A DNA stretch of 10,610 nt, taken from Hamiltosporidium magnivora (lineage: Eukaryota; Microsporidia; Dubosqiidae). The number at the start of each line of letters is the position of its first letter. Within the stretch, counting starts at the first letter, position 1. Of this stretch, positions 1 through 8,176 are shown piece by piece. Below the pieces are notes generated by a model. That model was not told where the DNA came from, did no database searches, and saw only the letters and a program-made list of their open reading frames with translations. Location: NCBI GenBank assembly GCA_004325065.1, contig PITI01000581.1, forward strand, positions 1-10,610, written 5' to 3'. A program made the position numbers and the translations under genes.

Positions 1-1937
1 ATGTTAAAAAAGGATGGATAAGAAATATTGGAAAGAAAACTCAAACAAGAAGGTTTATACGAATAAAGGGAATAAATGCGTTATAATAATATAGAAATTA
101 AAAGGCTATATGAAAAAATAAAGGGTGTTATCAAGATTAAAAATGTACAGGAAATAACGAGGTTCTATTGGTCATGGGGGGTTATTGGCCTGTGACATTG
201 AATATGCCGAAGAGAGCTGCGAAATAGCGTCAATGGGTGTTATTAAGAGAGCAGAGATGCACGAGGAACAAGCAATCTTTTAAAACAGGCGATTAATAAA
301 AAACATCTTGTTAAACATGTTAAACAAAAAATATGCAAACCCTGTTTCTTGATGGAGGAACTATATTAGAAGAACTGACACAATGAACATAAATACAATG
401 TCGGATTTAAAAGAAAAAAAGATAGTGTTACAGCTTATAGAAGAATGTATATAAAAGTGTAGAAATGGTTCTGACTCTCGATATTATCAATAGAAAGTCA
501 TCTTTAAATCATGTTTCTTTTTTTGGAAAAACATAAGAAGTTTCTATTGGCTTAAACTGCCTGAATTCATTGTATGTAAATAATCAAATTACTGTTTGAT
601 CAGGTTTCGTCAAATCTGTTAAGATTTAAATTTTAAGCACCAAAAAATTTCGCATGTTTTTTTTTATTTTGTTTCCTCCTCTTTTTTTTTTGATATTCTT
701 CGTTATTAAAGGGCAAGCATTGAATCAAAGTTATATTAAGATTAAATTAACAGAAAGTCGTTAAAGATTTTAATTATTTTTTACTTTGCTTGCGATAAGT
801 AATTTTAATTACTTTTTTTTGATTTGATCTTTTTAGATTTAAGTATAAAAAAATCAAGAAATGATGAAATAAATATAAAGAATAAATATAAACGAAAATA
901 CTTCGATGATAAAAAATTATTGATTAATTAATTTTTATTCTCACAAGATGTAATTTCAAAATACTCCTATCATTTCTTATTGAAAAAATTAGCTGTTTTT
1001 CAGGAAAGAAATTTGTAGTATTCTACCACATAATTTTAGGTTATTGGATTCCGTTATAAATATAAAATTATTTTTATATAGACACCCCAATTAAGGAAGA
1101 AAAGAAAACTAAGAATTCGATCAATAAATTTTATAAACCTTTCATGCATAATAACAACTCTTTAGTTACACCTGCTAAAAACCCTTAAATTTAAATTATA
1201 GAGTTTGCCTCTAACAAAGATACCTTTAATATGAGGGCCTCGAGAGAGTTTATGGCAATTATATATTTTTTCAAAATCAACATGGTCTAGCCGTTGAGAA
1301 CGTCGGCAGAGCTTTCCCTTAACTCATGGGTGGAATCCAGCAGAGAGAAATATGCGCATTATAAAAAACGAATTTAAATCTCAAAATATTCTTATCTGCA
1401 AATATTTCGATCTCGAGATGCCTTTAAATTATATCAATTTAGATTTTCTCAAGTTAGTCATACATTTTTTTGCAGTTCAAACTGTGCTATAAAGTATATT
1501 AAGGTCTTTGGTTTTATTGTTCGATTTTGAATTTCTTTCATATTAAGACCAGATTTCTGATTCGGAAAATTCATCAGAAAAAATTTCCCTTTGTGGTCAA
1601 GTATAATTATGCACGCATCTGTTTCGCCTCAAAACCAGATAACTAAAAGATTTTAACAAAAATCCCACGTATTTTGTTATAGGCGAATGTAAAAGAGATG
1701 CGCTTGATCTTGTCATATGTAAGTTATAGTAAAAGAGGCTAGGGATCTTAATATACCGCAAAGCCATTAAATAGTAAGTAAATAATTATGTTTGAGTTAT
1801 AAGTAAGTGCCAGTGATTGTGGTAAATAATTTATTTGACTTAAAATTGCAACAAAATTAAATATAAAAAATAAAAAAATTTAGTGGTACTTTATTTGTTT
1901 AATTAAACTCATCTTATGCCTTTAAAATAATATTTTC
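1..1937. other. Gene-poor region with short decayed open fragments
   Basis: I see no supportable gene here. Reading both strands gives only short open pieces interrupted by stops. On the plus strand, positions 76-192 encode 39 codons (starting MRYNNIEIKRLYEKIKG) and positions 158-280, in another frame, encode about 41 codons rich in Ala, Glu and Met. This stretch (about 150-280) is visibly richer in G and C than its surroundings, so it may be the remains of a transposed or repeated element; a resemblance to the C-terminal part of non-LTR reverse transcriptases was considered but is too weak to call. On the minus strand, 1323-1165 is open for 53 codons with a basic composition, again unrecognised. 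The rest (about 500-1100 and 1750-1937) is AT-rich sequence with homopolymer runs. I find no tRNA, rRNA or tandem array. Confidence 0.5.
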
Positions 1938-2729
1938 TTATTCGGAAAGCATGTTATTCGTTACTGTTACGGTTTCTAAAGAGTTAGCAAATGTTATAAA
2001 ACCATCTGTCCATAATTCTGCTTCAATATTACAAACTATAAATTTAAGATTTTTCAGTGAGGGCTGTATCATTAAAAAATTACAAATATCAGAATTTGCA
2101 TTTGTAGAAACTAAAACTATGGTTTCTAAATTTAGAAATTTTAAATAACCGCATGTTTTTATGAAATCTGAACATAATTCTCCATCAAAAGAAACCGTCA
2201 AGTATTTAAGGTTACTAAGTAAGTATATTTGATAGATATCAAATTTTGTGAGATTATTTTTAGCCAATTCCAGTTTTTTAACTGAGATCTGTAGATTTAT
2301 AGATCCCAGAAATTCCAGCAACCCCGTCTCAAGATCACAATTGGATAAATTAAGCCTTTTTAACTGGCTAAATTGACTGAAAAATGTACTAAAACTTCTA
2401 GATAACATATTTCTAGATAAATCGATTTCAATTAGATAAAGTTTAAACCCACAATCGCAATAAAAATTCTCCATTGAAATGTTTTTTAAATTCGAAAAAT
2501 TCAAATATTCTAGAACTTTAAAATTTTTTAAACTATGAATTATTTCCAATTGCATTTCATTACCCGCCAAACTTATTTCCTTGGTGCCAAAATGCAAAGA
2601 TGGCTGATTTGAAATTTGGATTAATTTCCTCGAATCATCGAAGAATTCCAACAAGAGAACGTCGGAAGTTGTATTCATCGTAAAAATATTCAACTGAGTA
2701 TCATCTAAATTGCATCCTGAAAGATCTTA
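1938..2729 (-). pseudogene. C-terminal LRR segment (longest open part)
   Basis: From the first codon after the TAA at 2727-2729 the protein starts DLSGCNLDDTQL, a textbook LRR strand and loop, and runs to the TAA at 1938-1940. The first ATG inside it is at 2676-2678. I count about nine repeats: KEISLAGNEM, LEYLNFSNLKN, LIEIDLSRNML, LKRLNLSNCDL, VKKLELAKNNL, LKYLTVSFDGEL, LETIVLVSTNA, LKNLKFIVCNI and LETVTVTNNML. These are solvent-exposed beta-strand plus asparagine or cysteine ladder units forming a curved protein-binding solenoid. The ATG is in mid-domain and not preceded by a CCC signal, so I do not think this is a separate functional gene, although it could be annotated as a 246-residue protein by an automatic gene finder. 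Upstream, the same frame stays coding-like across TAA codons at 2727 and 2826. Confidence 0.65.
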
Positions 2730-2869
2730 TATGCGAAAAGATTTCTGTTGAATTACAGGCTTAAATTTTTTTTGTAATTGAATTATTAACACCTTTCTCA
2801 TACTCATTTCTTCTAAATTATTATTTTAGATTATAGCATCAAGAATTTTGTAATTCAACCATGAATAAT

Positions 2870-3351
2870 CTATCTTAAACTTTTCAATGTTTTAAGCTGT
2901 TTAAAATTGAATTTATAAGGTTTTCCAACATACTTGCAACAAGAAAGATCTAATATCTCTATTTTAGTAATCTTTAAATTTTCAAAAAACGCATTTGTTA
3001 ATTTAAAACCAATAATTCGCAATATTTTCAAATTTTGAAATTTAAATTGAGTTTATTCAAAAACTGATGGTAATCATTATATTGACATTTCACGAAAATT
3101 AAACACTCTAGTTTTTTTAAATTTCGTAAATAAAAAAAATCAAAAGATGGCAAATTAACTCTTTCAAATTCAATAAATTTTATGTAATTCTTTTTTATTT
3201 TTTTTCTGGCTTCAAAAACAGAGGAAAAATGTGTTTTAACATCATTAATACAAGAATCGCTTTTTAAAAAATCGTACGCAGTATCCGAATCTTTATGCTC
3301 GGAATAGTATTTACCATCAGCTGATATTCTTTTCCGCATAATGTATAACAA
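2870..3351 (-). pseudogene. First LRR segment, split over two frames
   Basis: The first 107 codons (3351-3028; first ATG at 3337-3339) start with a charged region (MRKRISADGKYYSEHKDSD) and then enter leucine-rich repeats, for example LRNLKKLECLIFVKCQYND. That frame stops at 3028-3030, but a second frame open from 3052 to 2873 continues the repeat pattern exactly where it is expected: FQNLKILRIIGFKLTN, then ITKIEILDLSCCKYVG, then FKQLKTLKSL. This is strong evidence for a one- or two-base indel at about 3028-3052. The second frame stops at 2870-2872, and a third frame (in phase with the C-terminal LRR segment) takes over near 2890. Repeat lengths are about 24-28 residues. I see no capping motif. 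Confidence 0.6.
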
Positions 3352-3361
3352 TTAAGCAATT

Positions 3362-4042
3362 TCAGTAAATTTTTTTTTTAATAACGGTATTAGCTTCTTT
3401 TATAATATTTTGAGCTGTTGGCGTGGTTCGAATTACTATTTCTTTACTAGAATTTAATCCAACAAAATCGCAGTTTTTATTTAGTTTATTCATTAGAAAA
3501 AGCAATTCTTTTGAGTTTGAATCAAAATATATATAGATTGAATCATAGAGGACAGCTAGAAACGGCAAAATTTATTTTCTATATTTAGAAAATTCTGATT
3601 CTGGTTTACGAAAAACATTAAAATAAGATCTATCTGCCACATACGAAAATAGAAATGGAAGTAAATTTTTATAAAATATATATATCGCATCAGATTCCGA
3701 GTAACAAGAAAGATCATAAAAAAACCAAATAAAATCTAAAAATTGTTCGTTTCTCAAACCCGTAAAATCTATGTTCCAACTAGAATATAAAATATTTAAA
3801 AAGATTTTGCACATTAATTTATCGATATTGCTTCCTTTTATATCTTTAATATCAACATATTTCTCTTCAAGATCGGATTTTTTATAACTATCAAAACACT
3901 TTGATTTGATTAGATAATTAACAGAATACCAAAAAATTATCAAATATATAATATTTTCCGGGGTTAATACTTTTTTATCTGCAGAACTGACTATACTGTA
4001 ACTATTTTCACTAATTTGTAAAATATTTGTTTCGTTATACAT
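3362..4042 (-). pseudogene. Middle segment: helical region interrupted by one TAA
   Basis: Two open stretches, 4042-3572 and 3571-3362, lie in the same frame and are separated only by a TAA at 3572-3574, so they read as one 226-codon block with one nonsense codon. The sequence is hydrophobic and aromatic, with probable amphipathic helices (NIIYLIIFWYSVNYLIKS, then FLDFIWFFYDLSCY and AIYIFYKNLLPFLFSY) but no clean transmembrane segment. A helical N-terminal region before the repeats is common in microsporidian LRR proteins, but I recognise no named domain. The last codons run into an A10 tract at 3370-3379, where a change of frame lets the reading continue as KKFTEIA to a further TAA at 3352-3354 and then into the LRR part. 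Functional meaning is unknown. Confidence 0.5.
3370..3379 (-). repeat. A10 homopolymer at a frame change
   Basis: Ten consecutive A on the minus strand (T on the plus strand) sit at the point where the LRR gene changes frame. Such tracts are hot spots for indel mutation, polymerase slippage and sequencing error, so this lesion is the least certain of those in the gene. Confidence 0.7.
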
Positions 4043-4398
4043 CGTATTCTGACTTGATTTGTAAAAATGTTATTTTTATAAGACATAGACTCTCCGTAAC
4101 CTAATTCTAATCTTGGAAATTTATTATACTTATTATATCCCTTTTGAGACTCTGATTCTGAAAATTGGTTCATCTTGGAATTAAATAAATATTGATGTTT
4201 GGGGGGCAATAATGTTTCGCTATTGTGGTGTCTTTTTCTACTAGAGGGGTTTATAGAGGAATGTGATCCGGCTCGACTTGATATTGAGTTATCCAGATTA
4301 TCTATATCTGTAAAATAAATCGTAATTCGAATATAGTTACTTGTTGCAAGTAATCCAGAAACAAAAAATAACGGAAAAAATAACAAAAATAAATACAT
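3991..4398 (-). pseudogene. N-terminal segment: signal peptide and Ser-rich linker
   Basis: This is the first segment of the broken LRR gene. The first ATG in frame is at 4396-4398; the frame is open upstream to about 4486 but without an ATG. The protein begins MYLFLLFFPLFFVSGLLA, a typical hydrophobic secretory signal, with likely cleavage after residue 18. It is followed by a polar stretch rich in Ser, Asn, Arg and His (ISSRAGSHSS, SSRKRHHNSE), probably disordered. After about residue 115 (around 4050) the frame loses coding character, and the adjacent frame carries on with QNTMYNETNILQ, which marks a frameshift near the T-run at about 4061-4065. No CCC triplet sits directly before this ATG, unlike the two other starts in the window; a CCCC lies about 80 bases upstream (4479-4482). 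This could be loss of the native start signal or a longer leader. Confidence 0.6.
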
Positions 4399-5243
4399 TC
4401 TAAATGTTCTTTGCTCTATTTTATCTCTGTTTGAAAAATCTTTTGATAAGAAGCACAATATTTTATTATAAATTTTTAGGGGATTTTAATATAATTTTAA
4501 TTTATATGATTATCTAGAATATTTGATTAGCAATAAATAGAGATATGAAACCGAAACACATTTGCTCTTTAAATCCAAGTCTATTATTAAAATCTAGCTC
4601 ATGTTGCAGATAAAAAGCCTTTTTTACTAAATTGAACGCAAAATGAAAAGATTTCTTTCTATTTATAAATTTACAAATTGGGTTATAAATTGAAATTTTG
4701 AAGTAGTTAAACATGATACAGTGTTTCTTGATAGTTAATTCAGTGCAAGATATTTTCATTCTATCGTATATTCTTATCTCTAAACATGATTCGCCATTTA
4801 ACTATTTAACATATATGAAGTTACGTACGGTCTCCTTTTTCTTTATACAATGTTAAATTGTAAATTTCAGACAATCTAGAATAAAAAAATAAATATTATA
4901 GTGCAGACTCTAAATATTTTACGTATTCGGCTAGATGAAACTTTTATAATTGGAAATTGCGACCTAACCAATATATTAAATTATCAATAGAAACCATAAA
5001 TTCAACCAAAGTTTTATAGAACCGAAATTATGCCGAGGAGAGTTGGCAATTATTCTTTATGATAAAAAAAACAGACTAATAGCACTCTAGAATAGAAATT
5101 TTTTGCTATAATGGAACATGATTCTATTCTAAAGATTTCAAGTCAAATTTCACTTGGATAACCTCTTTCATAAATATTTTTACATTTACCAATTGAATCT
5201 CTTAAAATGCTCGAAAATGAACTTACATCATTCTAGGACGAAA
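4399..5243. other. Spacer without supportable gene
   Basis: The only notable open stretch is 4759-4514 on the minus strand, 81 codons from an ATG. It is rich in Phe, Lys and Asn, matches no family I know, has no CCC start signal, and is about as long as the longest stop-free run expected by chance in DNA this AT-rich. Between 4800 and 5243 all six frames are full of stops. If the transposase remnant at 5244-5745 is real, its C-terminal third should lie here on the minus strand, but I find no DLNPIE-like block, so that part is lost or unrecognisable. Confidence 0.4.
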
Positions 5244-5745
5244 TTATTCAATGGCAACAACTATTCTTAAATTCACATCTGTTTCTTTTAAATAAATATA
5301 ACTTAAGGTTTTCACCGGATTTAGAATCCTCTGCACAGGAAATTCTTTAAAATAAGTATTTCGAAATAAGGATGAGCACTTGTATAAAAACCAATACCAA
5401 TTACCGTATAATAGACAGAATATCTTTTTCGAAAATAAACTAAATATTACCACAGTTCACGAGAGGCAAATTACTGTTTAAAATTTGTTTTGAATTGTTA
5501 TAACGAAAAAAATCAAGGTGAAAATCTGCTATTATACGAATAAGGTTTTGTTTAGAAGTATAAAAGAGCGATAATCTTGCATCTGATAACAGCATCCATT
5601 TATTCCAATTAAATGCAGTATAATCTAATTTGAGAAACCTTAAACATACGTAAGAATAGAGACATACATTCCATCGATGGTGCAGAAAGATCACGAACTT
5701 ATACTTTGCTAGACAAGGAAATTTGGAGTCAAGAATGAGTTTCAA
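5244..5745 (-). mobile_element. Probable eroded Tc1/mariner-like transposase remnant
   Basis: Two overlapping minus-strand frames (5745-5440 and 5453-5244) carry, in the right order, three blocks resembling Tc1-family transposases. FNWNKWMLLSDARLSLF resembles the W...SDE.RF.LF block that contains the first catalytic Asp. About 45 residues later, after a frame change near 5450, NIMVIFSLFSKK resembles the VMVWGCFS block. About 40 residues further, VQRILNPVKTLS occupies the place of FQQDNDPKHTS, with the second catalytic Asp gone. Spacings are close to those of the family. No N-terminal helix-turn-helix, C-terminal DLNPIE block or terminal repeats are visible, so boundaries are unknown. The copy is clearly dead. 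The match is by motif resemblance only, and chance similarity in aromatic AT-rich translation is possible. Confidence 0.4.
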
Positions 5746-5979
5746 TGAAGAGATTTAAAAGAGCGCCCATGTATATAATGAAAGAAGTAGAATTGAACGA
5801 ACTAAGAATACAGAATGTCACGAAAAATCCAGAAATCTATGTTTTAATAAAATTATTTATAGATTGAAAATCGTAATTTAAAGTGTTTTAATGGGTATAA
5901 AAGAATTATTCTAAACATATACCTACGGCCATTTTATACAATATTGTCTATGTAAAACAAAAAGATTCATTTACAAAAG

Positions 5980-6002
5980 TATAGTCAAAAATATCTGAAC
6001 AC
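5980..6002 (+). repeat. Candidate left terminal inverted repeat of Tc1-like element
   Basis: The sequence TATAGTCAAAAATATCTGAAC followed by AC lies about 190 bases outside the DLNPIE block. Its layout (TA, then TCAAAA..T.TGAACAC) resembles typical Tc1 terminal repeats. The target TA could be 5980-5981 or 5982-5983. Confidence 0.4.
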
Positions 6003-7253
6003 ATCTATTAAATATTTATTGCGCTATTGTAGAGCACGCAAGACGACCAAAACTTGTTTTCTCATAGATATAACATCTATTTGTACAAAATCAATAGAAT
6101 TTTCATTCCAAATTTCGATTTATTTTTGCTTTACCTCATTTTTATTTTTCAAAGTTAAATTACACAATTATTTCTTCATATAAGCCCAATGATGTTCTAT
6201 TGGGTTTAAATCTGGGGATTAGGTTGGTAAATAACTAATAATTCTAATAATTTTAAATATTCCATAGTAACATTTGATGTAGATTTAGTATCATTATATC
6301 GCCAATAATTATACTCGTCTAAACCTATATTTCGACCGGATGATTATAAATTATTTACAAGAGTGCTAACATATTTAAATCAGTTCATAGTAGCATCAAT
6401 AAATGCCGAATTACCAACACCTTGAAATGACATAAATCCCAAAACCATAATATTTCAACCATTATACTTAAGCGTTGGTATCATATATTTAGGATTTAGG
6501 CAGTCTCACTACTCCTCTGTCTATAAACATTACCATCTTAATTAAACAAGTTGAAACTTTGTTCATCATTAAATATTGTCGTTTTCAATCCTCATCTGCA
6601 ATCCATGAAAATAATTTTGAAATTATAAATCAGCAACAATATATTTTGTGACAACAAAGGCTTTTAGCAGAAAAACGGCCATATATACCAACTGTATATA
6701 TGTGATTTCTTATAACCCGAACAGTACCATTATAATTACATAATGCATCCAATTTTTTAGTAATTTATATTTGAGTAATTTTAGCGGTTTTCTTCTAAAA
6801 CCATAAATTCTATTATAAATAGAATACTATAAAAAGAGGCCGCTTAGATCGTTGTTTACAGTTTGTAATTTTCTATTTCTATAGTTTTTTAAAGTATCAT
6901 GAACTCTAGACCTAGCAGCCTAAAACATTTCAGAATTTTTTTCTATTGAATAACCTTTTAAGCTTAACCTTCCCATAGCATCATTATTCCTGTTCAATTA
7001 AATATAACTTATGTAATAGGAATTAAAAACACAATAGAAATAGTTAACTGATCTATAATGTAAAATATTTAATAATTTTTAGGTTTCCGAATTTTTTTTT
7101 GATATTTTAAAAATATATTTGTACAAATGTATAACTAGAGATTATAAACAACCTGACCAAATAACAATGTAGGTATATGATATTATTATTAATTATTTAC
7201 TATAAAAAAATTAAAATTCCTATAAAAATATATGAAAGTTTAGATTTTTTTTA

Positions 7254-7277
7254 GTGTCAAGATTTTGTTTTGAAATA
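7254..7277 (-). repeat. Candidate right terminal inverted repeat of Tc1-like element
   Basis: Read inward on the minus strand this is TATTTCAAAACAAAATCTTG followed by ACAC, which aligns with the left candidate over TCAAAA, ATCT and the closing ACAC with small gaps. It would give an element of about 1.3 kb, normal for Tc1. A second, poorer candidate is at 7083-7104. Neither is conclusive. Confidence 0.25.
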
Positions 7278-7586
7278 CCGTGGCTTTTACATATATATCA
7301 GAAAGAAAAATATGACATGCAAATAAGCACCAAAATTTTTGACTCATTAATTGTAAAAAGAATTTTCAAAAGAATACCTTATAAGATGTGCGACTATAAA
7401 AGAAAATGTAGGGAAATTTTATGAAATTTAAGTTGAAAAAATAATGTATTATTTCAGTATTAAATAAATTTTTTTATACAAATCTACTGTTGTTATTTAT
7501 ATTAAATACTTCTCAAACCAAACATTCTTTTTTAAAACGTTTCATAAATATATTTTTTTTCTTTGTTGAAGCTGTTATATCCCATA
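7278..7586 (+). promoter_or_regulatory. Upstream region of the SNARE gene with CCC start signal
   Basis: No gene is visible in these 309 bases. The last part holds the likely promoter: an AT-rich TATA-like stretch (CATAAATATA, about 7541-7550) some 40 bases before the start, then CCC at 7581-7583, three bases before the ATG at 7587. A CCC or GGG triplet just before the initiation codon is a recognised feature of microsporidian genes and is associated with very short 5' untranslated regions. Confidence 0.45.
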
Positions 7587-8171
7587 ATGTTTGATGAAGC
7601 ACTTTTTAAAAATCTTTTAAACGAGACTTCTTCTTTAATAAAGAATTTAGAAGAGAGTAAGGATATAGAAATGGAAGATAGAATATCTTGCAATGTTTTA
7701 GCTTTAAAGGTATTAGCAAATGATATAGAAGATGAAGATTTGAAATCTTCGGTATTAAAAAAGATTGAAAGTATTTATAATACCGGTATATATATGTCTG
7801 ATAATATAAATAATGAATATCAAATAAAAGGTGATAAAGAAACAAAAATTCGTGAAAAGAGTAAAAATGATAAAGAAATGGCAAATATTGAAATTAAAGA
7901 AACTGATGAGCTAAGAAATAGATTGGAAACTGATCTTTTAAACTATTCTAAACTTTTAAATCAAAAAGTAAAAAATTTTAAGACAAAAATTGATGAGGAT
8001 ACTGAAGTATTACAAAATACTGAGAATGTATTTTCTAAAAATTTATTTGGAGTTGAAGATGGTGTTTCTAGATTGAGAAAACAAGTTATGGGTGGTTTTT
8101 CACCGCTTAGAATGCTTTTTCTATCTATTTTTATTTTCCTTTTGATGTATTTCTTCATTAGATTCTTCTAA
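7587..8171 (+). CDS. USE1: USE1-like SNARE, tail-anchored membrane protein
   Basis: A 194-residue intact protein. The start is set by the ATG at 7587, which has a CCC triplet just upstream; the frame is open 24 bases further up but only through non-ATG codons. Residues 1-100 are acidic and helical, as in the N-terminal part of Sec20/Use1-type SNAREs. Residues about 107-165 form a heptad-patterned SNARE motif (ELRNRLETDLLNYSKLLNQK, then FKTKIDEDTEVLQNTENVF). Asp138 lies where USE1 proteins carry Asp instead of Gln at the central ionic layer, inside IDEDTEVL. Residues 174-194 are a C-terminal membrane anchor (LFLSIFIFLLMYFFIRFF), inserted after translation, with essentially no lumenal tail. USE1 works with Sec20, Ufe1/syntaxin 18 and Sec22 in fusion of Golgi-derived COPI vesicles with the ER. 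The protein is shorter than yeast or human USE1 (about 245-260), as usual in microsporidia. Another Qc or Bos1-type SNARE is the alternative. Confidence 0.7.
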   Translation: MFDEALFKNLLNETSSLIKNLEESKDIEMEDRISCNVLALKVLANDIEDEDLKSSVLKKIESIYNTGIYMSDNINNEYQIKGDKETKIREKSKNDKEMANIEIKETDELRNRLETDLLNYSKLLNQKVKNFKTKIDEDTEVLQNTENVFSKNLFGVEDGVSRLRKQVMGGFSPLRMLFLSIFIFLLMYFFIRFF

Positions 8172-8176
8172 TTAAA
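8171..8176 (+). terminator. Possible polyadenylation signal overlapping the stop
   Basis: ATTAAA begins at the last base of the SNARE gene's TAA stop. Microsporidian transcripts often have polyadenylation signals at or very near the stop codon, but in DNA this AT-rich the hexamer is common by chance. Confidence 0.2.

Larger units (their letters stand above)
1938..4398 (-). pseudogene. Decayed gene for a secreted leucine-rich-repeat protein
   Basis: Five successive open segments on the minus strand read as one protein once lesions are allowed for: a signal peptide and serine-rich linker (4398 to about 4050), a helical region (to 3362), and an LRR domain (about 3200 to 1938). The lesions I can locate are a frameshift at about 4040-4065, TAA at 3572-3574, a probable slip in an A10 run at 3370-3379, TAA at 3352-3354, a frameshift at about 3028-3052, another at about 2873-2895, and TAA at 2826-2828 and 2727-2729. 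LRR motifs (LxxLxLxxC/NxL type) continue across the lesions in the expected order, which is why I treat this as one gene and not several. LRR proteins with signal peptides form expanded families in some microsporidia and are thought to be exported, but the role of this one is unknown. The natural C-terminus may be the TAA at 1938-1940 or may be lost. Some lesions could be sequencing errors; so many make true decay more likely. Confidence 0.75.
5980..7277 (-). mobile_element. Decayed Tc1-like DNA transposon
   Basis: Minus-strand translation in shifting frames gives the whole order of a Tc1-type DDE transposase. An N-terminal helix-turn-helix region reads LKGYSIEKNSEMF, TAG at 6920-6922, AARSRVHDTLKNYRNRK; a RSKRPL basic linker follows in another frame. 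The first catalytic block is TIFNDEQSFNLFN (Asp codon 6565-6567), with a TAA at 6538-6540. Then come NIMVLGFMSFQGVGN, YNDTKSTSN in place of QDNDPKHTS (Tyr at 6296-6298 where the second Asp is expected), and SPDLNPIEHHWAYMKK with the catalytic Glu at 6195-6197. D-to-E spacing, about 33 residues with an indel, fits the DD34E group. Several stops and frameshifts show the copy is dead. Outer boundaries rest on weak terminal-repeat candidates; an alternative right end lies at about 7083-7104. Confidence 0.85.

Noticed and set aside
22..192. Possible C-terminal fragment of a non-LTR reverse transcriptase
   Set aside because: The resemblance is limited to a few residues near IEIKRLYEKIKG, with three stops in the frame; not enough to call.
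1165..1323. Minus-strand open stretch of 53 codons with a basic composition
   Set aside because: No ATG at its start and no recognisable motif; the opposite strand also has coding-like pieces, so I cannot tell signal from noise.
1951..2148. Plus-strand open frame of 65 codons
   Set aside because: It lies entirely opposite the LRR repeats and is the antisense shadow of their periodic leucine codons.
4514..4759. Minus-strand open frame of 81 codons from an ATG
   Set aside because: No recognisable family, no CCC start signal, and a length compatible with chance in DNA this AT-rich.
7563..7586. Longer SNARE start at TTG 7563
   Set aside because: Eukaryotic initiation is expected at ATG; the extra eight codons would run through the CCC start signal.
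7606..7884. Minus-strand open frames at 7606-7884 and 7961-8158
   Set aside because: Both are antisense to the SNARE gene and have shadow composition (Tyr, Leu, Phe-rich).
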